The translations under genes and the position numbers were made by a program. The notes beneath the pieces are model-generated. The model was not told the DNA's origin. It saw only the letters and a list, made by a program, of their open reading frames with translations, and searched no databases. From an uncultured Saprospiraceae bacterium (GTDB lineage: Bacteria > Bacteroidota > Bacteroidia > Chitinophagales > Saprospiraceae): a stretch of DNA of 57,006 bases. Shown piece by piece: positions 27,447 to 35,059 of the stretch (its first letter is position 1; each line of letters begins with the position of its first letter). The stretch lies in NCBI GenBank assembly GCA_937969415.1, contig CALBWK010000110.1:1-57006 (forward strand). Direction: 5' to 3'.

Positions 27447-28166
27447 CTACTGGAAGGCCTTGCTGATATTCTCTGCGAGCACATCAATGTTGGTTCTGAC
27501 GGCTTCATTCAGCGCAGTATGGATCGTAGGCATAGCTTCTAAGTCATAATTACTTAAGACTTTTTCTATATCTAATTCGATGGCTATCGTATTATCGTTG
27601 ATTGATTTATTGAGTAACACATTTCTGTAAGCGCTCTCTGTTCCGAGGTGAAGAACAATATTTTCACCACTTTCAAAGAGGCCATTCCCGTCAAAATCGG
27701 CATTGCCTTCTATTTTAAAGTAGATGTAGCTTCCCCAATTTGTCCAGTACTCAGAGGCTCTAGAGAGATCACTGCTAGAGTTGTAGTCAGCAGGTAAGGT
27801 TTCGTTGAGATCATTCGGAATGCCGATATTAAAATTAACCTGATCTATATTCTGGAGCTCAGTGTCTATTGTCCAGTTGTAACCTTCGGCAGCCTCATCT
27901 GCATCTGAGTGTGCATCTCCTAATTCTAGAAACTTAACCTCAGAAATCACCTCAGAATCATCACCGGCAACTAGAGTAAAATCAGAGGTGAATCCTTTGA
28001 CGTCGGTTATCCTAATCATCATCCCTTCATCGTTATCAAAGTTGTTAAACATTACGAGGTCTTCAGTACCATACTTAAGCTTGAAGTTCACGGTAGTCTC
28101 ATTTTCACCATCTGGTCCACAAGCAATTATCAATATAGAAAGTAGTAATATAGGTAGGTATCTCAT
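27447..28166 (-). CDS. MbnP-like lipoprotein
   Basis: The 239-residue protein starts with a lipoprotein signal ending LIIAC and so should be anchored in the outer membrane. The mature part begins FKLKYGTEDLVMFN and contains VNFNIGIPNDLN and YWTNWGSYIYFKIEG, a pattern seen in MbnP-family copper-binding-like lipoproteins, which often accompany MbnH-type cytochrome peroxidases. No MbnH-like gene is adjacent, so the assignment rests on the pattern alone. It is followed at 99 bp by the porin-like gene on the same strand. Confidence 0.6.
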   Translation of the reverse strand: MRYLPILLLSILIIACGPDGENETTVNFKLKYGTEDLVMFNNFDNDEGMMIRITDVKGFTSDFTLVAGDDSEVISEVKFLELGDAHSDADEAAEGYNWTIDTELQNIDQVNFNIGIPNDLNETLPADYNSSSDLSRASEYWTNWGSYIYFKIEGNADFDGNGLFESGENIVLHLGTESAYRNVLLNKSINDNTIAIELDIEKVLSNYDLEAMPTIHTALNEAVRTNIDVLAENISKAFQ

Positions 28167-28262
28167 GTGTATGTATTATCTGATGACAAAAGTAATTGAA
28201 TTGGCACTTAGGCTAGGTGTCTATAAACGGTGTGAGAAGACAATTTGTTTGAATGCTACTGC

Positions 28263-28727
28263 TTAAATAGATACAACTGTAGTGGATTTTCTCTCAGACA
28301 AAGAAAACCTAGATTCTACCCGCCCTATATGCGGAATCACGGAGAGTTTGTCTAAGATAAACTGATTGTAAGCCTCAATATCCGCTAAGACCATCTTGAT
28401 GAGAAAGTCGGCATTGCCTGTGATATGGTGGCACTCCTGCACTTCTGGAAACTGGGTTATGGAAGCTACAAATTCATTGATGGCCGTCTTGTCGTGTTCC
28501 TTAATTGAGATATTGATAAACACTGTAAGGTTCTTGCCTACCTTCTTAGGATCTACAAGAGCGACATATTTGCTGATGACGCCTGCTTTTTCGAGTTTCT
28601 TTATCCTGTCAAACACTGGTGTAGTAGACAAATTAAGCTGGCCGGCTATTTCCTTAAGGGTCAATCTAGAATTGCCTTGGAGTCTCTCTAAAATAGCCTT
28701 GTCGGTAGTATCAAGTGGATAAGACAT
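28263..28727 (-). CDS. Lrp/AsnC family transcriptional regulator
   Basis: The 154-residue protein has an N-terminal AsnC HTH (DTTDKAILERLQGNSRLTLKEIAGQLNLSTTPVFDRIKKLEKAGVI) and a C-terminal ligand-binding (RAM) domain with PEVQECHHITGNADFLIKM. It is transcribed away from the phenylalanine hydroxylase operon. Lrp-type regulators often control the divergent neighbour and sense its amino acid, so phenylalanine or tyrosine is a sensible candidate ligand. This is inference from position. Confidence 0.9.
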   Translation of the reverse strand: MSYPLDTTDKAILERLQGNSRLTLKEIAGQLNLSTTPVFDRIKKLEKAGVISKYVALVDPKKVGKNLTVFINISIKEHDKTAINEFVASITQFPEVQECHHITGNADFLIKMVLADIEAYNQFILDKLSVIPHIGRVESRFSLSERKSTTVVSI

Positions 28728-28766
28728 AGGATAAGGATTGTTTTATTTGATTAAAATCGAATAATA

Positions 28767-28820
28767 ATATTCCGATGTGATGGATTATGTAGAGAAGATT
28801 AATAATTATTTACGGAATAT
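28767..28820. promoter_or_regulatory. candidate Lrp/phhA intergenic operator (spaced inverted repeat)
   Basis: ATATTCCG (28767-28774) and CGGAATAT (28813-28820) are perfect inverse copies about 38 bp apart in the AT-rich intergenic region between the Lrp-like gene and phenylalanine hydroxylase. Spaced half-sites suit a protein that wraps DNA, as Lrp does. Confidence 0.35.
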
Positions 28821-28925
28821 AAAATGATAAAAGTAATGATTTTCCTGATTTGGCCTATTTAGTAGAAAATTTATGCTTCAATAACTCTTTAGTCCTACTT
28901 TTATACCACTTCAAATTGACGAATT

Positions 28926-29720
28926 ATGAGCAGAATAACAGATCTCAACATAGACGATATCAAGGATTCGGACCTTCTTAAAGGCTTTGACTTTGATAAT
29001 TATAATGATGGAGATAGAGAAAGATGGAAAGGCCTTCTGGGTGGGGTATTAGAATCACAAGATGGCGTTGCTTGTAACAGCTATGCTAAAGGAATGGAAA
29101 TTTTAGGCGATCAGTTTTCTGATTTGCCCAATCTCTCAGAACTCAATGGAATGCTAGAAAAGAATACTGGCTGGAGAGTTATGGCGGTTAATGGACTTTT
29201 GCCTTGTGAGGACTTCTACAAGTTATTATCTCGTAAAATATTTCCCTCTGCCACCTTTGTTAGGGACTGGCATTCTCAAGCGTTTACTGGCTATCCTGAC
29301 ATATTCCACGATGTAGTCGGGCACTTACCGCTTTTCTTTGATAAGAAGTTTTCGGACTTCGTATCTAAATCGAGTGCCGTCATCTATCAGATTCTTATGA
29401 AGACACCTAATGGCACAGCGCTGAAGGAGCAGCTGATCCAAAACTTTAGTAGATACGGGTGGTTCACTTGGGAAGCCGGGCTTATTAAGGAGGATGGCGT
29501 GGCAAAGGCTTATGGCGGCGCTATACTCTCATCATCAGGAGAAACCAATAATCTCAAAGTGAGGGGTTATGACAAGTTTGATCTTCTAGATGTATTTAAC
29601 CAGCCATATACCGACAAGGAATTTAGTGCTAGATACTTTATCATAGATAGTTACGATGATCTTTTTGCTAGCTTAGAGGCGATAAAGACGCAGTATGGCG
29701 TCACCGATTCTATCAATTGA
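28926..29720 (+). CDS. phhA: phenylalanine 4-hydroxylase
   Basis: This tetrahydrobiopterin-dependent, non-heme iron enzyme converts phenylalanine to tyrosine. The 264 residues are a catalytic domain without an N-terminal ACT domain, as usual in bacteria. The facial triad is visible: H128 and H133 in PDIFHDVVGHLP, and E183 in GWFTWEAGLI. The preceding RDWHSQAFTGY also fits the family. It heads an operon with pterin carbinolamine dehydratase (18-bp gap), DoxX, a HisC-like aminotransferase and a ThDP enzyme, and is divergent from the Lrp-type gene. Confidence 0.95.
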   Translation: MSRITDLNIDDIKDSDLLKGFDFDNYNDGDRERWKGLLGGVLESQDGVACNSYAKGMEILGDQFSDLPNLSELNGMLEKNTGWRVMAVNGLLPCEDFYKLLSRKIFPSATFVRDWHSQAFTGYPDIFHDVVGHLPLFFDKKFSDFVSKSSAVIYQILMKTPNGTALKEQLIQNFSRYGWFTWEAGLIKEDGVAKAYGGAILSSSGETNNLKVRGYDKFDLLDVFNQPYTDKEFSARYFIIDSYDDLFASLEAIKTQYGVTDSIN

Positions 29721-29738
29721 TAAGTTTTTAGCAAAAGG

Positions 29739-29975
29739 ATGTGGGAAGAAAAAGATAATGCTTTACATGCGACTTTCGAATTCAAAGACTTCATTGAAGC
29801 TTTTGGATTTATGACGGCTGTCGCAATGCTCGCAGAAAAGCAAAATCACCACCCGGAGTGGAATAATGTCTATAACACAGTCAATATTAAGTTGACGACC
29901 CACGATGCCGGAAATACTGTTACTGAGAAGGATCGGCAGTTGGCAGCATCGATAACAGCACTAATATCCAGTTAA
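29739..29975 (+). CDS. phhB: pterin-4a-carbinolamine dehydratase
   Basis: The 78-residue enzyme dehydrates 4a-hydroxytetrahydrobiopterin formed by the hydroxylase. It shows the family core [36 protein letters not shown], in which the His-His-Pro and following residues form the active site, and a C-terminal [18 protein letters not shown]. At 78 residues it is shorter than typical members (about 95-115), lacking the usual N-terminal extension. It sits between phenylalanine hydroxylase and DoxX, one base before the next start. Confidence 0.92.
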   Translation: MWEEKDNALHATFEFKDFIEAFGFMTAVAMLAEKQNHHPEWNNVYNTVNIKLTTHDAGNTVTEKDRQLAASITALISS

Positions 29976-29976
29976 G

Positions 29977-30381
29977 ATGGGAATCTACATAGATGATATG
30001 GACCTGGTGTACATCGCCATTGGTATATTTTGGACACTCCTATTTCTGCAATCGGGACTAGATAAAGTCTTTGATTGGAAAGGAAATTTGGGTTGGCTCC
30101 AAGGACATTTTTCCAAGTCATTTATTGGCGGAATGGTAGGCCCAATGTTAGCAGCCCTCGCAGGTGTAGAAATTATAACGGGGTTGGTTTGTGGAGCAGG
30201 TATTTTTCAAGTGGTTTTGTCTGGCAAAACATACTGGTTAGCGATCGGAATGGTCCTGTCATTGGTTTCTTTATTGATGCTATTTTTTGGTCAACGTATA
30301 GCCAAAGACTATGAAGGTGCTAAAACAATTGCCATCTATTTTGGTGTTGCATTGATGAGCATATTAATGATAACAAAATGA
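29977..30381 (+). CDS. DoxX family membrane protein
   Basis: The 134-residue protein has four hydrophobic helices (YIAIGIFWTLLFLQSGLDKV; FIGGMVGPMLAALAGVEIIT; YWLAIGMVLSLVSLLMLFF; the C-terminal IAIYFGVALMSILMI) and the DoxX-type opening. DoxX proteins act in membrane redox, for example with quinones, but many are uncharacterised. Its stop overlaps the next gene's start (ATGA at 30378), so it is firmly in the phenylalanine hydroxylase operon. A DoxX protein is unusual in that setting and its role there is open. Confidence 0.8.
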   Translation: MGIYIDDMDLVYIAIGIFWTLLFLQSGLDKVFDWKGNLGWLQGHFSKSFIGGMVGPMLAALAGVEIITGLVCGAGIFQVVLSGKTYWLAIGMVLSLVSLLMLFFGQRIAKDYEGAKTIAIYFGVALMSILMITK

Positions 30382-31493
30382 GCAAAGCAAGTATATCTAT
30401 ATTCAAGCCAACCTACCTTCCCAAAGCAGGTGGATATAAAGGAGGCAAATCTCTATCTGAAGTAAAAGCCAAAATTGGAAAGAAGAAATTATACAAACTC
30501 TCCTCCAATGAAAACTACCTCGGTGCCAGCCCTAAAGCTAAAAAAGCCATAAGGGCTGCTATCAACGACTTAGGGCTGTACCCAGAAAGAACAGATGTGC
30601 ATTTTAGAAAAGCACTTTCTGATTTTTATGGCTGCATAATGTCGCCAGATCAATTTGTTACCGACAATAGCGGCGTAGCTTTATTAGAGATGATAGAACG
30701 GGCTTTTCTTAATCCCGGCGACGAAGTCATTATCTGCAACCCAGCCTTCAAGCCCTACTATATGTTTGCTGGGAAGCTCGGCGCTAAGGCCATCGATGTG
30801 TCTATGATAGGTAAGAATTATGACCTAGATATCAAAGGTATACTGAAAGCCATCACAAAGAAGACAAGGTTGTTGTTTTTATGTAGTCCCAATAATCCAA
30901 CAGGAACACATATTCCTCAGAGTCAGCTTGATGAATTGCTGCCTCAAATACCAGCGCACGTCGTCACCATTTATGATGAAGTATACTATCAATATGCCGA
31001 TGCAGAAGATTTTACAATAGGCTTACCCTATGTCAAAGCAGGACTTAATGTTATCGCAGTCAACAGTTTTTCAAAAGCTTATGGCTTGGCAGGGTTGCGA
31101 GTAGGTTATGGTTATACTACAGAAGAGATCGGTCGATATCTGGCTCAGGTGAGAAGACCTTTTCATATCAATACCTTATCAATGGATGCAGCACAAGCCG
31201 CACTCAAGGATAAGTCATTTATAAAGAAAACCGTCTCCCTAGTCCAAGAAGAAAAACAGTATCTCTATAAAGCATTAGATAAGCTAGGTGTCAAATATTG
31301 GAAGACCCAAGCCAATTTTATTACCATCAAACCAAAGATGAACGATAAGAAGCTAGAAGAAGCGATGCTGATGCAAGGTGTGATGGTAAGGCCAGTCGCG
31401 AATTTTGGAGCTAAGGGTTGCATACGTGTGACCATAGGTGACCACGAAGCCAACAAAGCCTATATCAAAGCACTCAGGAAAGTGCTGAAATAA
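30378..31493 (+). CDS. HisC-like class I/II aminotransferase
   Basis: The 371-residue fold-type I PLP enzyme resembles histidinol-phosphate aminotransferase: LSSNENYLGASPKAKKAI near the N-terminus, CSPNNPTGTHI (about 169-179), IYDEVYYQYAD and the PLP lysine K233 in NSFSKAYGLAGLRVGYGY. HisC-family enzymes often accept aromatic amino acids or their 2-oxo acids. No other his gene is near, and it is translationally coupled to DoxX in the phenylalanine hydroxylase operon, so an aromatic aminotransferase acting on tyrosine or phenylalanine is the better guess. The active-site residues that would settle specificity cannot be judged by eye. Confidence 0.85.
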   Translation: MSKASISIFKPTYLPKAGGYKGGKSLSEVKAKIGKKKLYKLSSNENYLGASPKAKKAIRAAINDLGLYPERTDVHFRKALSDFYGCIMSPDQFVTDNSGVALLEMIERAFLNPGDEVIICNPAFKPYYMFAGKLGAKAIDVSMIGKNYDLDIKGILKAITKKTRLLFLCSPNNPTGTHIPQSQLDELLPQIPAHVVTIYDEVYYQYADAEDFTIGLPYVKAGLNVIAVNSFSKAYGLAGLRVGYGYTTEEIGRYLAQVRRPFHINTLSMDAAQAALKDKSFIKKTVSLVQEEKQYLYKALDKLGVKYWKTQANFITIKPKMNDKKLEEAMLMQGVMVRPVANFGAKGCIRVTIGDHEANKAYIKALRKVLK

Positions 31494-31516
31494 ATTACAA
31501 GAAAATAACTTACAAG

Positions 31517-33142
31517 TTGAAGGAACTGACAGGAGGACAGGCTGCCGTGCGGTCATTGATTAAGGCAGGCGTGAAGCAGATTTATGGCTTACCAGGTGTG
31601 CAAAATGACTGGCTCTACAATGCCCTTTATGATTACCGAGATGAGATAAGAGTCCTTCACACGCGTCACGAGCAAGGTGCTGGCTATATGGCGTTAGGAC
31701 ATTACTTAGCGACAGGTGAGCAGGCAGTATACAATATTGTCCCTGGTCCTGGTTTTCTCAACAGTTGTGGAGCATTATCTACTATATGGGGCCTCAATGC
31801 AAAAGTACTTTGTCTTGTAGGCCAGATACCCAAAAAAGTCCAAGGCAAGAATCTAGGCGTATTACACGAGATTCCAGATCAGATGGGTATAATGCAACGC
31901 TTGACCAAGTGGGCCGCGAAAGTAGACTCACCCAATGCGGCACCGATGGTTATCGCAGAGGCTTTTGAGCAGATGCATTCTGATCGACCTAGGCCTGTAG
32001 GTGTGGAGATTCCGATGGATGTATTGTCTGGGACTGAAGAAGTAAGTTTCGAAAAATTTGATATCATTCCCGAAATTCCTTCCGTTACTGACGAAGAGAT
32101 TTCCACGGCAATTGAATTGATTACGCAAGCAAAAAATCCTCTTGTTTTTGTTGCTGGCGGAGCGATGCACGCTGCTGCTGAGGTAACTCAATTTGTAGAA
32201 TTTCTGCAAGCACCTGTCTTCTCCTATAGAACAGGAAAAGGTATCGTCGCGAGCTCTCATTACCTCAGTTATCCGGTGCCAGCGGCACATAGTCTGTGGG
32301 CAGATTGTGACTTGTGTATTGCTATAGGTTCTCACGCCAGGATGCCGTTGATGAAGTGGGGACAGGACGAAAAATTAAAATTCCTTTCTATCAATATTGA
32401 TGAGGAAGCGCACCATAGAATGCGCAGAGCAGATGTCGCTCTAACGGGTGATTCAAAGCAAGTCGTAGCACAACTCAATGCCGCCCTGACTGCAAAGACA
32501 AAACCAAGTCTAAGTCGACGAGCAGAGATGGAAAATTTTGCAGAAAGGTGGGATAAAGAGACGGCTTATCTTGAGCCACAAAAATCCTATCTTAAGTTAA
32601 TCAGAGAAGAATTACCCGAGGATGGTATTTTGGTAGATGAGTTGACACAAGTGGGATTTGCAAGCAGGATAGTTTGGGATACGGATCTCCCAAGAACTTA
32701 TCTCTGCACGGGACATATGGGTACCCTTGGGTGGGGTTTTCAGACAGCACTTGGTGCTAAAGCAGCAAGACCTGAGGCGATGGTGATTTCTTTGGCAGGT
32801 GATGGAGGTTTTATGTTTGGTGTACAAGAATTAGCGACGGCAGTCCAACATAAGCTAGGCGTTATTGTACTCCTTTTTAACAATAATCTTTTTGGTAATG
32901 TACGATCTATGCAGGAGCAACTGTATGATAATCGTGTGATTGCTACAGACTTGCATAATCCAGATTTTGTGAAGATGGCCCAGTCATTTGGTGCTCACGG
33001 CGTACAAGCCAACAGTATGGAAGATTTGCGAAAAGAGATCAGAGCAGCCAAAGGCCGAGAGTTGCCGACAGTGATAGAAATTCCAGTAGGCAACGATTGG
33101 CCAAGTACGAATAAGTTTAAGGCATTGCCGAAAGTGCGATAG
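31517..33142 (+). CDS. thiamine-diphosphate-dependent enzyme (IlvB/benzoylformate decarboxylase-like)
   Basis: The 541-residue protein has the three-domain ThDP architecture. The N-terminal PYR domain carries the activating glutamate E52 in HTRHEQGAGYMALGHYL. A central domain holds PVFSYRTGKG and NIDEEAHHR. The C-terminal PP domain contains the ThDP-Mg motif GDGGFMFG...FNNNLFGN. It is not closely recognisable as acetolactate synthase, and no small regulatory subunit adjoins it. In this operon a 2-oxo acid decarboxylase acting on an arylpyruvate made by the preceding aminotransferase is plausible. The start is TTG 31517; no ATG exists nearby in frame, and 23 bp separate it from the aminotransferase stop. 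Confidence 0.82.
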   Translation: MKELTGGQAAVRSLIKAGVKQIYGLPGVQNDWLYNALYDYRDEIRVLHTRHEQGAGYMALGHYLATGEQAVYNIVPGPGFLNSCGALSTIWGLNAKVLCLVGQIPKKVQGKNLGVLHEIPDQMGIMQRLTKWAAKVDSPNAAPMVIAEAFEQMHSDRPRPVGVEIPMDVLSGTEEVSFEKFDIIPEIPSVTDEEISTAIELITQAKNPLVFVAGGAMHAAAEVTQFVEFLQAPVFSYRTGKGIVASSHYLSYPVPAAHSLWADCDLCIAIGSHARMPLMKWGQDEKLKFLSINIDEEAHHRMRRADVALTGDSKQVVAQLNAALTAKTKPSLSRRAEMENFAERWDKETAYLEPQKSYLKLIREELPEDGILVDELTQVGFASRIVWDTDLPRTYLCTGHMGTLGWGFQTALGAKAARPEAMVISLAGDGGFMFGVQELATAVQHKLGVIVLLFNNNLFGNVRSMQEQLYDNRVIATDLHNPDFVKMAQSFGAHGVQANSMEDLRKEIRAAKGRELPTVIEIPVGNDWPSTNKFKALPKVR

Positions 33143-33571
33143 TTTTATTGCATAGTTTGTTTTAGATAATAGAGAACAGATAAGAGATAATAAATCGGGT
33201 TGCGGTTCTTCCTTCAGGGAGTTAGAGGGTGGCGAGGGGAAAGAGTGTGTAGTTTTTTAGTGCATAGTTCATAGTTTTTTTAGATAATAGAGAACAGATA
33301 AGAGATAATAGAGGAGGAGGAATTGTGATGAAAGGACAGAGTGGGTTTGCGGTTCTCCCTTCAGGGAGTTAGAGGGTAGCGAGGGGAAAGAGTGTATAGT
33401 TTTTTAGTTCATAGTGCATAGTTTTTTTAGATAATAGAGAACAGATAAGAGATAATAGAGCGGTTTGCGGTTCTCCCTTCAGGGAGTTAGAGGGTAGAAG
33501 GGCATAAGACGCATATAGCTAGAAGGTAACAAGAGAATTTATACACAATTTTTAAAACCTATTTTTCTTAA
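33143..33571. other. non-coding stretch (429 bp) holding a triplicated repeat
   Basis: No plausible gene is present. The stretch holds three copies of a composite repeat (separate entry) and, after about 33497, a short AT-rich lead-in to the phosphoesterase gene that probably carries its promoter. Confidence 0.7.
33151..33496. repeat. three tandem copies of a two-block repeat
   Basis: Block A is an identical 30-bp sequence starting TAGATAATAGAGAACAGATA at 33163, 33281 and 33428. Block B starts GCGGTTCT at 33202, 33349 and 33467 and runs through GGAGTTAGAGGGT; in copies 2 and 3 it contains the small hairpin CTCCCT-TC-AGGGAG. Copy 2 has about 29 extra bp between A and B (A-to-B distance 68 versus 39). 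Copies 1 and 2 also share the tail GCGAGGGGAAAGAGTGT and AGTTTTTTAG; copy 3 diverges after block B. Such hairpin-bearing intergenic repeats occur dispersed in Bacteroidota genomes; whether this one does is unknown. Confidence 0.85.
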
Positions 33572-34168
33572 ATGAAAATAGCCATCATATCAGACATACA
33601 CGAGAACTTTCATAACCTGATAAGGTCATTGGAAGAAATAGAAAAGCGTGGCGTAGAGCACATACTTTGTCTTGGGGATTTAATGAATGCTGGAATAGCA
33701 AAAATTTTGGTTCATTACCATATTCCTACCTATATGATCTGGGGAAATAATGATGGAGAGAAAGTAGATATTGTCAAGGCCTCTTATAGAAAAGGAAGCC
33801 AACTAACAGTTAGTCTCAATACCTATGATTTTTTAGAATTTGGAGGGAGAAGAATCTTTATTTCGCATTATGATGATCTAGCTCTGCCGATGGCAGAGTC
33901 GGGTAGATACGACGCCGTTTTCTTTGGACACAATCATAAGGTAAGTGAAGAAAAAGTGGGCGAATGTATAGTCGTTAATCCAGGAGAGTTATGTGCTCAG
34001 AAAACAGGTGTAGCGACAATGGCCATATATGATACAAAGGACAATTCAGCAGAGTTAGTAGAGCTTGATAATATCATCAGTTTGAAGTCAGTTTATGTTG
34101 ATAAATATTTTAGAGATAATATGGAGCGCTTGGGATTTAGATCCAAAGATTCATTTAATCACTTATAG
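33572..34168 (+). CDS. YfcE/MJ0936-like metallophosphoesterase
   Basis: The 198-residue protein has the calcineurin-like metal motifs of YfcE-type phosphodiesterases: ISDIHENFHNL, LGDLMNAG, WGNNDGE, ISHYDD and FGHNHK. Family members hydrolyse phosphodiesters such as cyclic nucleotides or model substrates; the natural substrate is unknown. It is followed 2 bp later by a P-loop protein, so the pair is almost certainly co-transcribed and may act together. Confidence 0.9.
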   Translation: MKIAIISDIHENFHNLIRSLEEIEKRGVEHILCLGDLMNAGIAKILVHYHIPTYMIWGNNDGEKVDIVKASYRKGSQLTVSLNTYDFLEFGGRRIFISHYDDLALPMAESGRYDAVFFGHNHKVSEEKVGECIVVNPGELCAQKTGVATMAIYDTKDNSAELVELDNIISLKSVYVDKYFRDNMERLGFRSKDSFNHL

Positions 34169-34170
34169 TT

Positions 34171-35031
34171 ATGGAGTTACTGCATAATATCATACCGACA
34201 AGTAGTCCAGTGTTTAAGCAATTGGATGAACTGGCTGCGCAAAAACAGATAGTTGTCTTCTCTGGCTTGCCCGGTGTTGGCAAGAGTCTTTATGTCAGAG
34301 AGTTTCAGTTGATCGCTAAGAGCTATGGCAGGACCGTGGACTTGATACAGTGGGACGTAGCAAGAAAATCTTTTGAGACAGACTTTATTAACAAGCATTT
34401 TCCTATACAAGATGGTACAGTCCATAATGGATTCAAGCTCATTGCAGGTAAGTGGTTGATGGATGAAGTATCGCTTTGGATCGAACAACATTGGGATAGT
34501 GACAGACTATTATTGATCGAGGCACCTTTAGTAGGACATCGATTTATAGAGCTTGTAAAGCCTACAGATGATAAAGACTTAGAGATGCATTTGGCTTCAG
34601 AAGCAGTGGCGGTTGTGATGCCTATTCCCTCTAGTGAAGTGCGGGCTAAAATAGAAGCAGAACGTATGCGTCAAGTCAAAGAAGATGCAAAGGTCTGGTC
34701 CGGCGCTAAACCTTCAGTGATGTTGATGTTATGGAAAATGACTTGTGGAATTGCCAACGAATTCGGTAAGGATATAGATCTTTCTGTACAACCTCCTTAT
34801 GATAGTGCTATCTATGAATTTGTATTCAAGAAAATTCTTCAACATAGAAATTTTGTCCCTCTTATAATTGACGAAGTTTTCGAAGTGCCCCAAGAAAGCG
34901 AAGATGCCCTTCACGATCAAGAATCTATGAAAGCGGATGCTGAGACAGCTGACCACTATGGCCAGATGATACAAGAAAGCTATACGGAAGATGCCATCAA
35001 TGAAGTCGTTAGTAACTGGTACAAGAACTAA
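34171..35031 (+). CDS. P-loop NTPase of unknown function
   Basis: I do not recognise this 286-residue protein. It has a clear Walker A motif, GLPGVGKS (32-39), preceded by a hydrophobic strand (IVVFS). LLLIEAPLVGHRFIEL (about 112-127) may be the Walker B-like strand, with acidic Glu. Basic residues in EAERMRQVKEDAK could serve as a lid, as in nucleoside or polynucleotide kinases. The C-terminal 40 residues are acidic. No transmembrane segment or signal is seen. The gene starts 2 bp after the metallophosphoesterase stop. A kinase paired with a phosphoesterase is an attractive but unproven reading. Confidence 0.7.
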   Translation: MELLHNIIPTSSPVFKQLDELAAQKQIVVFSGLPGVGKSLYVREFQLIAKSYGRTVDLIQWDVARKSFETDFINKHFPIQDGTVHNGFKLIAGKWLMDEVSLWIEQHWDSDRLLLIEAPLVGHRFIELVKPTDDKDLEMHLASEAVAVVMPIPSSEVRAKIEAERMRQVKEDAKVWSGAKPSVMLMLWKMTCGIANEFGKDIDLSVQPPYDSAIYEFVFKKILQHRNFVPLIIDEVFEVPQESEDALHDQESMKADAETADHYGQMIQESYTEDAINEVVSNWYKN

Positions 35032-35059
35032 TTTTTTAATTTAAGTAAGTCTATCCACA

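Noticed and set aside
33328-33372. Short open frame inside the intergenic repeats
   Set aside because: About 14 codons built from the repeat sequence itself; not a plausible gene.
33151-33496. CRISPR array
   Set aside because: Three 30-bp identical blocks look array-like, but the spacers are themselves repeated (block B), spacing is 118 and 147 bp, and no cas gene is near.
34171-35031. Toxin-antitoxin zeta-type kinase
   Set aside because: Walker A is present, but no small antitoxin gene precedes it; its neighbour is a metallophosphoesterase.
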